This document shows, in pieces, positions 43,267-51,646 of a DNA stretch of 64,000 nucleotides. Under the pieces are notes generated by a model that saw only the letters and a program-made list of their open reading frames with translations, was not told the DNA's origin and searched no databases. Each line of letters opens with the position of its first letter. Position 1 is the first letter of the stretch. The position numbers and the translations under genes are program-made. The stretch comes from Peribacillus sp. FSL E2-0218 (GTDB lineage Bacteria; Bacillota; Bacilli; Bacillales; DSM-1321). The stretch covers positions 3,351,501 to 3,415,500 of the forward strand of contig NZ_CP150304.1 in the NCBI RefSeq assembly GCF_037992945.1, in the 5' to 3' direction.

Positions 43267-43433
43267 CCTTTTCACCTGAGCGATTTTCCGACTGGGATCC
43301 GTTATGGGCAAAGTCCGTTAGCCGGTATCCTTCTCCTGCCACCAGCAACGCTTTGCTCCCTTTACATAGACTAAGTTCATCATATTAACCTCCACCTTTC
43401 ATTGAATTTTTGGGAAACCAAACCTCATCTATC

Positions 43434-43574
43434 TTAGAAAAAAGGACGATGCTTCATCGCTTTGTCTAAATGTTCTTCACGAATTTTATTGATTCTCTCC
43501 TGCTGCATGCATTCCTCGGCAGTCATTTTTTTCATTTTGATCGTAATTGTGAAAAAAAGCATATTCAGTGTCAT
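43434..43574 (-). CDS. YrzI-family small protein
   Basis: 46-residue protein starting MTLNMLFFTITIKMKKMTAE and continuing as a charged helix (ECMQQERINKIREEHLDKAM). The hydrophobic MTLNxLFFTITIK start is, from memory, the signature of YrzI (a small protein family linked to sporulation). The ATG lies behind the near-perfect AAAAGGAGGTGATACTT. Function unknown. Confidence 0.72.
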   Translation of the reverse strand: MTLNMLFFTITIKMKKMTAEECMQQERINKIREEHLDKAMKHRPFF

Positions 43575-43619
43575 AAGTATCACCTCCTTTTAGGGTGCGG
43601 CCCCGCAAAAAGGCATAAA

Positions 43620-43655
43620 AAGGCCGCAGAAAGTTATGTCCTCCTGCAGCTTTTT
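43620..43655 (-). terminator. Terminator-like hairpin between two small genes
   Basis: On the minus strand GCTGCAG and CTGCGGC pair with one wobble around a long loop and are followed by TTTTTATG. It is second in a tandem pair of similar hairpins upstream of the YrzI-like gene. Confidence 0.55.
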
Positions 43656-43669
43656 CAAAAAAATATAAA

Positions 43670-43705
43670 AAGGCCGCAGGATAAAAGACTTCTCCCTGCG
43701 GCCGC
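43670..43705 (-). terminator. Intrinsic terminator after the 33-codon ORF
   Basis: On the minus strand GGCCGCAGG and CCTGCGGCC form a perfect 9-bp stem followed by TTTTTATATTTTTTT. It lies 33 bp past the stop of the ORF at 43738-43839. Confidence 0.85.
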
Positions 43706-43737
43706 TATGTTTGAATGATTAATAAAGCCCATTTGCT

Positions 43738-43839
43738 TTAGAAATATTCCGCGTGGCACAGGTCGAATGGTATTTGATTGTCAATTGAATAAGTCAAGCC
43801 AATTTGATTAGTGACGACTCCATATAGATACAAATTCAT
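43738..43839 (-). CDS. Small ORF of 33 residues with a strong ribosome binding site
   Basis: Encodes MNLYLYGVVTNQIGLTYSID and 13 further residues ending DLCHAEYF. The ATG at 43839 follows AAGGGAGGTCGAAGAAA and the gene has its own terminator. No signal peptide, membrane helix or family recognised. The combination of Shine-Dalgarno and terminator argues for a real gene. Confidence 0.5.
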   Translation of the reverse strand: MNLYLYGVVTNQIGLTYSIDNQIPFDLCHAEYF

Positions 43840-44109
43840 TTTCTTCGACCTCCCTTGGAATATTTTTTATTACTTGGTAAGTATATCCACAATTTCGGAA
43901 TTTGTAAACGGCTTTTGCCTATTTTTTTTAAAATTCTTTCTTTTTACCCATTTTCAAACAGAATTTATAGAAAGTGAAGGCAATAGGAATGACAAATCCC
44001 CATGCTGTTGATTTCGAAATTAAACAGCCCTACCTTGGCCGCTCAAAAATTCAGCCCGTGCAGGTCAATGACACGACCCAAGTCCCAATACTATCGGCAA
44101 GGAGGGTGC

Positions 44110-44270
44110 TCATATAGGCTTCAGGCACACTGGAACGGAGGGTGTGTGTGGCCTTCCGCTTAGGAAATACGCGGCTAAGGGAGGCCCCGCAGGCGCGTGC
44201 GCCAAAGAGGCTAACGGATCCCTCTGGATAGGGAGTGCCTGCAGAGCAATGAAACGGGCTAAGGTACAAG
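44110..44270. repeat. Degenerate stand-alone copy of the GC-rich Bacillaceae repeat
   Basis: GGAACGGAGGGTG, AGGGAGGCCCCGCAGGCGC, GAGGCTAACGGATCC and GGGAGTGCCTGCAGAGCAATG align in order with the IS-borne block, with large differences between. The end resembles the copy at 24.2 kb (CTGCAG...ATGAAACGG). It occupies the middle of the 43840-44521 gap, in which I see no credible gene. Confidence 0.6.
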
Positions 44271-44521
44271 CTACTCGCGGGTTTGAAGGAGTTTACATCG
44301 AATTTGAGGTGAATTCTCATAAAAATTGCCCTTTTCACAGGCAATTGGAGCCGTTTCTCGTCAATTTCATGGGTTACTCTCGAATCCGATCAGGATTCTC
44401 CGTATAGTTACCGCTATCTTTCACCATTTCGGCGCGTTACTCGCCCCCCAGTCCAAATCCTCCGATACGACGGGCTCAGAAACTAACTTCATGCAGGGTA
44501 AGGGAAAAATATTCAAGAAAT

Positions 44522-44568
44522 AAAAAAGCTGCAGGCAAACTCCCTTAACGCCCGAGTTTGCCTGCAGC
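44522..44568 (-). terminator. Intrinsic terminator of the yrrT-yrhC operon
   Basis: GCTGCAGGCAAACTC / GAGTTTGCCTGCAGC, a 15-bp perfect stem; on the minus strand it is followed by six Ts. It lies 14 bp past the yrhC stop. Confidence 0.93.
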
Positions 44569-44581
44569 CTGTATCCTGATT

Positions 44582-44848
44582 CTATTGTTGTAAAGTATCC
44601 TGGTCATCCATTTCTGCCAAGATCTTTTTGTATTTATTGGATAAACGGAAAAATAATATGGATACGCCAAGGAACATGATCGTCGCTCCCATATAGGCAT
44701 ATGTGTCAATCATCGTTTTGCCGCCAGAGGGAAGGATGGTTCCTAAATAGAAAAACGAACCTACACATAGCAAAGTGATTCCAAATTGTTTAAAATCGGC
44801 CATTTTCGAATTAAGCATTGCCGCCGTTTGGTTTGTACGTTTTTTCAT
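44582..44848 (-). CDS. yrhC: YrhC family membrane protein
   Basis: 88-residue protein with two hydrophobic segments (FGITLLCVGSFFYLGTIL and YAYMGATIMFLGVSILFF) and a charged C-terminus. It corresponds to YrhC, last gene of the B. subtilis yrrT-mtnN-yrhA-yrhB-yrhC operon. Function unknown. It lies about 115 bp after mccB. Confidence 0.85.
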   Translation of the reverse strand: MKKRTNQTAAMLNSKMADFKQFGITLLCVGSFFYLGTILPSGGKTMIDTYAYMGATIMFLGVSILFFRLSNKYKKILAEMDDQDTLQQ

Positions 44849-44963
44849 GCCATTCCACCTTCTTTCAAGCTGTTAAGTTATCGATATCTCATTCTACCAT
44901 ATTTATTCCAAATGACAGAAAGTAAATAATGGCAGTCAGCTTAAAATGCGGAATGGTCCCCTT

Positions 44964-46100
44964 TTACCCCTTTAGTGCTTGCTCCAAGTCTTCCAATAAG
45001 TCTTCCGCGTCCTCCAGGCCTACGGATATGCGAATGAGCCCGTCGGTTATTCCAAGCTCGGCACGGCGTTCTGCCGGAATGGAAGCATGCGTCATCAAAG
45101 CCGGCACGGAAATTAGGCTCTCCACTGCTCCAAGACTTTCAGCCAGCGTGAAGTATTTCACCTTATTCAAGACGGTTGCGGCTTTTTCGGCACTGCCGAC
45201 ATCGAATGAAACCATGCCGCCGAAGCCACGTGATTGTTTTTTCGCTATTTCGTGATTTGGATGGCTTTCCAGACCTGGATAATAGATTTTCGAAACGCCT
45301 TCATGGGCGGATAAGTACTCAACGATCCGGGAAGTGTTTTTTTCATGTTCTTCCATCCGGATTCCCAGCGTTTTAATGCCTCGCATCAGCAACCATGAAT
45401 CTTGAGGCCCTAGCACGCCCCCTGTAGAGTTTTGGATGAAGTGAAGGTCATTGCCGATTTTTTCATCATTCACCACGACAAGGCCCGCTACAACATCGCT
45501 GTGACCCCCCAGGTACTTCGTAGCGCTATGCAGGACGATATCCGCACCAAGCGTAAGCGGATTCTGCCAGTATGGCGTGCTGAAGGTATTATCGACGATC
45601 GTCGGGATCCCGTTTGCCTTCGCTATTTTTGCTACGGCTTCCAGATCCGTGATCTTCAGTAATGGATTCGTCGGGGTTTCGATGAACAACGCTTTCGTAT
45701 TGTCCCTGATTTCGTTTTGAATCGAATCGATATCACTCGTATTGACGAATGAAGCTTCGATTCCAAAGCGATTCAGCACCTTCGTCATCACCCGGAAAGA
45801 ACCCCCATAAACATCATCGGTCATCAGGACATGATCTCCGCTGCTCAGCAGCATCATGACGGCGGTCATCGCTGCCATCCCGGAGCCAAAGGCGAATCCT
45901 CTTTTTCCTTCTTCAAGATCCTTGATCAATTCCTCAAGCGCATGGCGGGTAGGATTGCCTGTACGGGAATACTCATATCCGCGATGATCCCCCGGACCAT
46001 CCTGTTTATAAGTGCTTACTTGATAGATTGGCACCGAGACGGCACCAGTTGCTTCATCTCCAAAAATGCCACCGTGGATCAATTGTGTTTTCTTTCTCAT
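44964..46100 (-). CDS. mccB: Cystathionine gamma-lyase / homocysteine gamma-lyase MccB
   Basis: PLP enzyme of the Cys/Met metabolism family, 378 residues, releasing cysteine from cystathionine in the reverse transsulfuration route. Seen: YEYSRTGNPTRHALE, FGSGMAAMTAVMMLL, TDDVYGGSFR, DNTFSTPYWQNPL, and the PLP lysine in SATKYLGGHSDV. It follows mccA with a single base between (stop 46102, start 46100), so translation is coupled. Confidence 0.94.
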   Translation of the reverse strand: MRKKTQLIHGGIFGDEATGAVSVPIYQVSTYKQDGPGDHRGYEYSRTGNPTRHALEELIKDLEEGKRGFAFGSGMAAMTAVMMLLSSGDHVLMTDDVYGGSFRVMTKVLNRFGIEASFVNTSDIDSIQNEIRDNTKALFIETPTNPLLKITDLEAVAKIAKANGIPTIVDNTFSTPYWQNPLTLGADIVLHSATKYLGGHSDVVAGLVVVNDEKIGNDLHFIQNSTGGVLGPQDSWLLMRGIKTLGIRMEEHEKNTSRIVEYLSAHEGVSKIYYPGLESHPNHEIAKKQSRGFGGMVSFDVGSAEKAATVLNKVKYFTLAESLGAVESLISVPALMTHASIPAERRAELGITDGLIRISVGLEDAEDLLEDLEQALKG

Positions 46101-46101
46101 T

Positions 46102-47025
46102 TTACATACCTCCCTGATAAATTTTCTTGCTTAAGTAACGTTCACTGGAATCGGGGAATACAACGACAATATTCGTCCCTGGGGAAGCCTTGGCCGCTTC
46201 ATCCATGGCCGCAGCAAATGCCGAGCCGGAAGAACTGCCGACCAACAGGCCTTCCTTCATAGCCAATTCCTTGACCATATCGAACGCTTGCCGATCGCTT
46301 ATCGTATGAATTTGATCAAAGTACGATTCATCCATATAAGCTGGTAAGAATTCCATTCCTATGCCCTCTGTTTTATGGGGTCCCGCTTCGCCTCCGTTCA
46401 ATATCGACCCTTCTGGTTCGACAATGACCGTTTTGACAGCAGCCTTTTTTTCTTTTAAATAACGCGATGTGCCCATGAAAGTCCCACCCGTCCCGGCACC
46501 GGCAACAAATACATCGACTCTTCCATCCATCTGATCCCAAATTTCAGGTCCCAGCGTTTTATAATAGGCATCGGGATTGGCTGGGTTGGCAAATTGCTCG
46601 GGACAATATGACCCGGGAATTTCGGCAAGCAAGGCCTTCGCCTTGGCAATCGCTCCTGTCATTCCTTCCTCAGTCGGGGTCTGGACCACTTTTGCTCCAA
46701 GAGCGCGCATCAATTCCTGCTTCTCGGCACTGAATTTCTCTGGCACACAAAATATCACATCGACTCCACTGTTTATCGCCGCAAGCGCCAGTCCAATCCC
46801 GGTGTTCCCGGCTGTCGGTTCGATGATGGTCCCGCCCTTTTTCACTTTCCCTGTCTGCAACGCCTGTGCCAAAAGCTCCTGGCCGAGACGGTCCTTCACA
46901 CTGCCTCCCGGATTGAAGTATTCCAGTTTGGCAAAGATGCGGACGTCATCAGGAAGCGGGAAATGGGTGATCTCCATCAGCGGCGTCTTTCCGACCAACT
47001 CATGTATGTTTTGAAAGACCTTCAT
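46102..47025 (-). CDS. mccA: O-acetylserine-dependent cystathionine beta-synthase MccA
   Basis: PLP enzyme of the cysteine synthase/CBS family, 307 residues, joining homocysteine with O-acetylserine. The PLP lysine lies in NPGGSVKDRLG; EPTAGNTGIGLALAA and VFVAGAGTGGTFMGTSRYL form the cofactor phosphate site. Its place between mtnN and mccB distinguishes it from CysK. The ATG at 47025 (MKVFQNIHEL) follows AAAGGATG; the six codons upstream lack a ribosome binding site. Confidence 0.93.
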   Translation of the reverse strand: MKVFQNIHELVGKTPLMEITHFPLPDDVRIFAKLEYFNPGGSVKDRLGQELLAQALQTGKVKKGGTIIEPTAGNTGIGLALAAINSGVDVIFCVPEKFSAEKQELMRALGAKVVQTPTEEGMTGAIAKAKALLAEIPGSYCPEQFANPANPDAYYKTLGPEIWDQMDGRVDVFVAGAGTGGTFMGTSRYLKEKKAAVKTVIVEPEGSILNGGEAGPHKTEGIGMEFLPAYMDESYFDQIHTISDRQAFDMVKELAMKEGLLVGSSSGSAFAAAMDEAAKASPGTNIVVVFPDSSERYLSKKIYQGGM

Positions 47026-47118
47026 ATTCGTACATCCTTTCATAGTTTCCCTACCAATTTAGTGAGTAATGAAACCAAAGAGTAATCAGCGGAGAATCTC
47101 ACGCTGATCACTGCTCAT

Positions 47119-47814
47119 TCATTTCATTTTCCCAACCATTTTCACGATCAGATCAGCTGAATGAAGCGCCGCCGTTTCCAGGAATTTATCAAAGGAAATA
47201 TTGGACTCCTTACCTGCGATGTCCGAAAGGGAACGTATGATGACAAATGGTGTTTGGAATTGGTAGGCCACCTGTGCAATCGCTGCCGCTTCCATTTCCA
47301 CGGCATATAGATCCGAGAATTTGCCTCTGACGAATTCAACCCTGACAGGATCATTCATGAACGAATCCCCCGTTACGATCAATCCTTTCGCCACTTGTAT
47401 ATCCTGGATTTCCTTTGCCGCTTCTTCTGCAAGGGCAAAAAGCTTCTCATCCGGAATGAAGGCAGCCGGCAGCTGAGGAACCTGGCCATACTCATATCCA
47501 AAAACAGTTACATCGACATCATGGTGGCGAACTTCGGTAGAAATGACAACATCCCCTACGTTAAGTGCGGGATGATATCCGCCGGCAGAACCCGTATTGA
47601 TGATCGCATCCGGTTTGAATTTTTCCAAGAGCACCGCCGTTGACATAGCGGCATTCACTTTACCGATGCCGGATTTAAGCAATATGACCTCGACACCGTC
47701 CAGTTTTCCTGTATTGAATTCGGAACCGGCAATGGTCACCTGCTCCAAACCTTCCAATTTATCACGTAAAATCGTAACTTCTTCTTCCATTGCTCCGATT
47801 ATGGCTACTTTCAT
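47119..47814 (-). CDS. mtnN: 5'-methylthioadenosine/S-adenosylhomocysteine nucleosidase
   Basis: Cleaves adenine from S-adenosylhomocysteine and methylthioadenosine, supplying S-ribosylhomocysteine for recycling to homocysteine. It has 231 residues with IGAMEEEVTILRDKL, LKSGIGKVNAAMSTAVLL, NTGSAGGYHPALNVGDVVIS, GDSFMND and the catalytic Asp in IIRSLSDIAGKES. It sits 17 bp after yrrT. Confidence 0.97.
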   Translation of the reverse strand: MKVAIIGAMEEEVTILRDKLEGLEQVTIAGSEFNTGKLDGVEVILLKSGIGKVNAAMSTAVLLEKFKPDAIINTGSAGGYHPALNVGDVVISTEVRHHDVDVTVFGYEYGQVPQLPAAFIPDEKLFALAEEAAKEIQDIQVAKGLIVTGDSFMNDPVRVEFVRGKFSDLYAVEMEAAAIAQVAYQFQTPFVIIRSLSDIAGKESNISFDKFLETAALHSADLIVKMVGKMK

Positions 47815-47831
47815 TAGTAAAAAACCTCTTC

Positions 47832-48470
47832 CTATAATTTTTCCGCCTCCATAATCCAGACAAATTGATTGCAGCGCTCGAAGTTCACAGAATACCCATG
47901 CTTTTCAAGAACACTTTCCAAAAAAGGAATGGTTGTATAATATTCCGTTTGCAAATCGTTCGCCAAATTATGAAAGCCTGCCTGCTTTGCATCGGAAATC
48001 GCTTTTTCATGCGCTTCCTTTGATTGATACATCGTATCCGCAAACACTATTTTACCACCAGTATTCAGTAACTTTCCATAGCTGGCTATCGCTTTTTCTT
48101 TTTCTTCATCCGTTAAATGATGAAATGCATACGTACTGACGATCGAATCCACACTTTCCGGCTCCGGGAAATCCATGAAATCGCCATCGGCTATATGCGT
48201 TACATTGCCAAGCTTCCCGACCGCAATTTCCCTCATTGCAGGTGAAGGCTCGATTCCCGTAACCTTAAGGCCTTTTTTCAATAACCTCTCCGTTAAATTC
48301 CCGGTGCCCACTCCGAACTCCAGAACATGGCCATGAGCCCGATTCGTCACGCTATCCAAGATCCTATCATAGTGTTTAAATACCTCTTGATATTCAATAT
48401 CGTGTCCACCGACAGTATCATCATACGATTTCGACCATTCCTCAAATAAATCCAAAAATTCTCTGCCCAT
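47832..48470 (-). CDS. yrrT: SAM-dependent methyltransferase YrrT
   Basis: Class I methyltransferase of 212 residues with VLEFGVGTGNLTERLLKKG, GIEPSPAMREIA, VSTYAFHHLTDEEKEKAI. First gene of the methionine-to-cysteine operon; its substrate is unknown, but the operon position suggests it generates or uses S-adenosylhomocysteine. In B. subtilis the operon is repressed by CymR when cysteine is plentiful. The upstream region is duplicated (see 48482-48700). Confidence 0.92.
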   Translation of the reverse strand: MGREFLDLFEEWSKSYDDTVGGHDIEYQEVFKHYDRILDSVTNRAHGHVLEFGVGTGNLTERLLKKGLKVTGIEPSPAMREIAVGKLGNVTHIADGDFMDFPEPESVDSIVSTYAFHHLTDEEKEKAIASYGKLLNTGGKIVFADTMYQSKEAHEKAISDAKQAGFHNLANDLQTEYYTTIPFLESVLEKHGYSVNFERCNQFVWIMEAEKL

Positions 48471-48481
48471 TTTTTATCACC

Positions 48482-48700
48482 TTTTTATTATAATATAATA
48501 AAGCCTATAAGTATAATATGAATTAAACACAAAAAAGTGCTGTTTATTTAGGCAAATTCACCATGCAGCAAAGATTTGCCTAAGCACTCTTTTATTATAA
48601 TACAATAAAACCTATAAGTATAATATGAAATAATATGAAAAACCGTGCCGTTTTTTTAGGCAAACCCTCATTCCGTTTTAGATTCGGCTAAAATGGTGTG
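48482..48700 (-). repeat. Imperfect 107-bp tandem duplication upstream of yrrT
   Basis: TTTATTATAATATAATAAAG and CCTATAAGTATAATATGAA recur 107 bp further on as TTTATTATAATACAATAAAA and the identical CCTATAAGTATAATATGAA; a TTTAGGCAAA follows in both. Each unit contains TATAAT-like elements on both strands. The second halves have diverged. This is most of the yrrT-yrzA intergenic region. Confidence 0.8.
48530..48588 (-). terminator. Terminator-like hairpin upstream of yrrT (possible attenuator)
   Basis: On the minus strand AGTGCTTAGGCAAAT pairs with ATTTGCCTAA and, after a bulge, AGCACT, followed by TTTTTT. It lies inside unit 1 of the tandem duplication, so it would act on transcripts started in unit 2 (upstream) and not on those started downstream of it. 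Confidence 0.65.
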
Positions 48701-48739
48701 TTAAACTAACATTATCTACTATGTTGGAGGGAAGCCTTA

Positions 48740-48952
48740 ATGAATTTTCAGCTCGACTTAAATTTATTCGAAGATAAAATAGAGTTTTTCGAGGCAGAAA
48801 GCATCAAGAATCTCGAAGAAAAAATCCAGGCGCAAATCGAAATCAATAAAGCGATCATGCTCCAGGTTCATTCGGTCTCACATCAAATGTATGTAAGCGA
48901 GGAAGGCAGACGTTTTTATAGTGCTGTCGTTCATTTCAAGGCAAAAAAATGA
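48740..48952 (+). CDS. yrzA: YrzA family protein (DUF2536)
   Basis: 70-residue protein, FQLDLNLFEDKIEFFEAESI at the start and VHSVSHQMYVSEEGRRFYSA near the end. It corresponds to YrzA, found beside yrrT/yrrS in Bacillus; function unknown. The ATG follows TTGGAGGGAAGCC. Transcribed opposite to its neighbours. Confidence 0.85.
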   Translation: MNFQLDLNLFEDKIEFFEAESIKNLEEKIQAQIEINKAIMLQVHSVSHQMYVSEEGRRFYSAVVHFKAKK

Positions 48953-48956
48953 CCAA

Positions 48957-48996
48957 GCAAAAAGCCCCCGGGAGGAGTGTTCCTTCCGGGGGCTTA
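48957..48996 (-). terminator. Intrinsic terminator after yrrS (convergent with yrzA)
   Basis: AAGCCCCCGG / CCGGGGGCTT with a GAGGAGTGTTCCTT-type loop; the A-run at 48958-48963 gives a T-tract on the minus strand. Confidence 0.88.
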
Positions 48997-49007
48997 CTAG
49001 TTTGGGA

Positions 49008-49676
49008 CTATTTGCGTTTATCATTAACCTTCAATTCTTCTACTTTTACAGGTTTCCAGCCAGAGCCGTCGACCCATTCAATATGGACCCGATAGGTTTT
49101 TGGATTGTCCCCTTCAGATACGGTACCGATTGCCGTGTTGGGCGAACCGCCGTTTTGAAGCCACCATAGCCTCATGCCGCCTTGATCGATCCCAGCTCCA
49201 AGCGCAATGGCTTTACTCATTTCGTTCCAGTCGACGGAGCCCTTTTGAAAGCTTGTCGTATGCTCACCGGATTGCTCGGTCCCGACTGGTTTCCAGCCCT
49301 CACTCTTATAGGTGGCCGCAACATTGCCATCTCCGCTTCCTTCCACTTCCACAAGCTCGGCATCTCCCGCTTTATCCGAAGCTTCTTCATCCTCTGTTGC
49401 CTTTTCTTCCTCTTCCTCCGTTGCATTAAGATCTTCGTCCGCTTCCTTCTCTGAATCTTTTTCTTCCACTTTCCCAGCAGGCTTGTCCAATTTGCCCTTA
49501 TCTTTATCGGTAATTTGCTTCGGTTCCGTCGTGGTTGGATTAGCTTCTGTACCCCCATCACTTAAGAAAATGGTGATGGCGACAATGACGATTAAAATGG
49601 AAACGATGGTTATTGCGATATTGTATATTTTATTTACTTTTCTTTTTTGATCTCGCTGATTGAATCGTGAGCCCAA
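49008..49676 (-). CDS. yrrS: YrrS family protein (DUF1510)
   Basis: About 222 residues: a basic N-terminus (SRFNQRDQKRKVNKIYN), one membrane helix (IAITIVSILIVIVAITIFL), a long acidic, low-complexity Glu/Lys/Asp region (about 45-110), and a compact C-terminal domain rich in Trp/Gly (DUF1510; NPKTYRVHIEWVDGSGWKPV). The start is a TTG at 49676 with GGGAGGAATGGACC upstream; an ATG seven codons earlier has no ribosome binding site. In B. subtilis it forms an operon with pbpI. Confidence 0.9.
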   Translation of the reverse strand: MGSRFNQRDQKRKVNKIYNIAITIVSILIVIVAITIFLSDGGTEANPTTTEPKQITDKDKGKLDKPAGKVEEKDSEKEADEDLNATEEEEEKATEDEEASDKAGDAELVEVEGSGDGNVAATYKSEGWKPVGTEQSGEHTTSFQKGSVDWNEMSKAIALGAGIDQGGMRLWWLQNGGSPNTAIGTVSEGDNPKTYRVHIEWVDGSGWKPVKVEELKVNDKRK

Positions 49677-49777
49677 GGTCCATTCCTCCCTTACCATTTC
49701 ATTACTGCCCCCATTTTAACATGATTCAGCGACAGATAGAAGGGAAGGGTTTCCTACACTTTTCGTCATATCTCGTA

Positions 49778-51517
49778 TCAGTCCTGGTCCTTGGCGTATA
49801 TAACTTTTACAATATCTGAAAAAAGCGGCGTCATGCTGGAGCTATTCTCCTTCGTTTCAAAATTCACGGCAACGAGCGCATATTCGGGATTTTTATAAGG
49901 GAAGTAGCCAGCAAACCATTTATTGAGCTCCCCTTTTTCTATATTCGTCTGAGCTGTTCCTGATTTACCCGCAACCTCCACAGGCAAATCTCTCAAGGAA
50001 GCACCGGTCCCTTTTTCTTCGGTCACAACCTTCCTTAGGAGCTGCTGCATCTTCATCGCCGTATACGGAGAAAGTGTCTCCCCTCCCATGCTTTGATTCT
50101 TAAAGTCGACCACAGTCGTACTATTGTTGAATTCAACCTTGGAAACGGCTTTGACTTGTTCCTTCTTGCCGCCGCGGGCGATCGTGGCCATCATGTTCGC
50201 TATCGCCAGGGGTGTCGTTTGGACGTCTTGCTGGCCGATGGCGGTTTTGGCAATCATCTTGGGATCTTTCTTTAAATCATCGTCGTGCCAGACCTTTCCG
50301 GTTTGTTCATGGTACAACTGAGTGACTTTCGTATGATATACATCACCTTTCCAGCCCGTTTCACCTATCAACCCTAACTTCTTCGCATAGTTTTCCAGAA
50401 AGTCAGGATCCTTCTCGGCAATTTCCTGTGACAATTCGGCGAATGTCCTGTTACAGCTTTGGGCAAAGCTGCTTTCAAAATTCAGCATCCCCAATTCCCT
50501 CTGCTTATCCGTCCTTCCATCAATCGTCAAGTTACAATTGAATGTCCTGGAGGGACTCGCCGCCTTATGATCGATGGCGGCTGCGGCCGTGACCGTTTTA
50601 AAGACGGACCCTGGCGTTTTTTGAGTCAGCATCATATTGACTGCTCCTGCTCCATTCGGGTCTTTAATATTTAGGGCCGGACGCGATACCATCGCGACGA
50701 TTTCACTTTTTTTAATATCGATCAGCACGAGTCCGCCTTTTTTTATGCCGCGTTCATCAACCAGCTTTTCCGCCTTTTCCTGTATTTGTTTATCAATCGT
50801 CGTCACGACCTTCACAGGATACAAGGGGTTGGCCGGTTCCACGTATTTAACATCGACACCAAACATCGGGCCGCCGCTTGCGTCCACATGAAAAACGAGC
50901 TTCGATTCCCCTGCCGAAAGCAAAAACTCATCAAAGGTCCTTTGCAGTCCTGTATTGCCGATTTTCGTTTCGGGGGACAAATTCAAGTCCGGATAACGTT
51001 TTTTCTTCTCGGCATCCGATATATTCGTCGTGCCGATCAATTGCGCTGCGGGTGTTTGATTGTGATACAGCTTTTCGTTCACGGCAAAGACGCCGGGTAT
51101 CTTCAATTGATTGATCGCCTTCGATTGGCTCGCCGTCAACTCGATCGGGTCATCCCCGCCGAATATGAATGGTTCATCCGCTTGTTCGATTGCCCGTTTC
51201 AGCTCACTTTCCGATCTGCCGATAATCGAAGCAATCTCATCTATAGGCCATGTCATTTTTTTCAGAAATGGAAACAGCACGAGCGTGGGGATTTCTTCAT
51301 GAGCAAGCGGCTCCCCATTCCTGTCATAAAACTTTCCGCGTCCATCATCAATCTTCAATATTTGGGAACGCTGCTCCACGCTTGCTTCTATCAGGTTCAC
51401 ATCATGCTTTGAAAAAGATTCTGTCGATACAAGCTGAATGTAAACAAGCCTGCCTATGAGTATCAGCATGCAAGTGGTCAAAAAAATAGCCAGCAACCTC
51501 AATCGTTTCTTTTTCAT
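49778..51517 (-). CDS. pbpI: Class B penicillin-binding protein (PbpI-like)
   Basis: Membrane-anchored peptidoglycan transpeptidase of 579 residues. N-terminal anchor (RLRLLAIFLTTCMLILIGRLVYIQL), a dimerisation/MecA-like N-terminal domain (GRGKFYDRNGEPLAHE), and the transpeptidase domain with SxxK in TPGSVFKTVTAAA, SxN in FAQSCNRTFAEL and KSGTAQT. In B. subtilis PbpI is made under SigF during sporulation. The ATG at 51517 follows ACGAGGTGTATTTT. Confidence 0.93.
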   Translation of the reverse strand: MKKKRLRLLAIFLTTCMLILIGRLVYIQLVSTESFSKHDVNLIEASVEQRSQILKIDDGRGKFYDRNGEPLAHEEIPTLVLFPFLKKMTWPIDEIASIIGRSESELKRAIEQADEPFIFGGDDPIELTASQSKAINQLKIPGVFAVNEKLYHNQTPAAQLIGTTNISDAEKKKRYPDLNLSPETKIGNTGLQRTFDEFLLSAGESKLVFHVDASGGPMFGVDVKYVEPANPLYPVKVVTTIDKQIQEKAEKLVDERGIKKGGLVLIDIKKSEIVAMVSRPALNIKDPNGAGAVNMMLTQKTPGSVFKTVTAAAAIDHKAASPSRTFNCNLTIDGRTDKQRELGMLNFESSFAQSCNRTFAELSQEIAEKDPDFLENYAKKLGLIGETGWKGDVYHTKVTQLYHEQTGKVWHDDDLKKDPKMIAKTAIGQQDVQTTPLAIANMMATIARGGKKEQVKAVSKVEFNNSTTVVDFKNQSMGGETLSPYTAMKMQQLLRKVVTEEKGTGASLRDLPVEVAGKSGTAQTNIEKGELNKWFAGYFPYKNPEYALVAVNFETKENSSSMTPLFSDIVKVIYAKDQD

Positions 51518-51599
51518 AAAATACACCTCGTAAACATTGTTGACGAGGTGCGAATTTTTAAACAATTATGAACAACTTTGCCGCAACATTTTTTCCCGC

Positions 51600-51634
51600 A
51601 AAAAAGAGGAGGCCCATATGGACATCCTCTTTAA
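51600..51634 (-). terminator. Intrinsic terminator after greA
   Basis: AAAGAGGATGTCC and GGGCCTCCTCTTT pair around ATAT; on the minus strand TTTTTTGC follows. It lies 13 bp past the greA stop. Confidence 0.85.
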
Positions 51635-51646
51635 TCTGTAAGTGGA

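Noticed and set aside
43811..44407. Several 60-100 codon frames in the gap after the small-gene cluster
   Set aside because: They are translations of the GC-rich repeat and its flanks, open on several frames at once, without ribosome binding sites.
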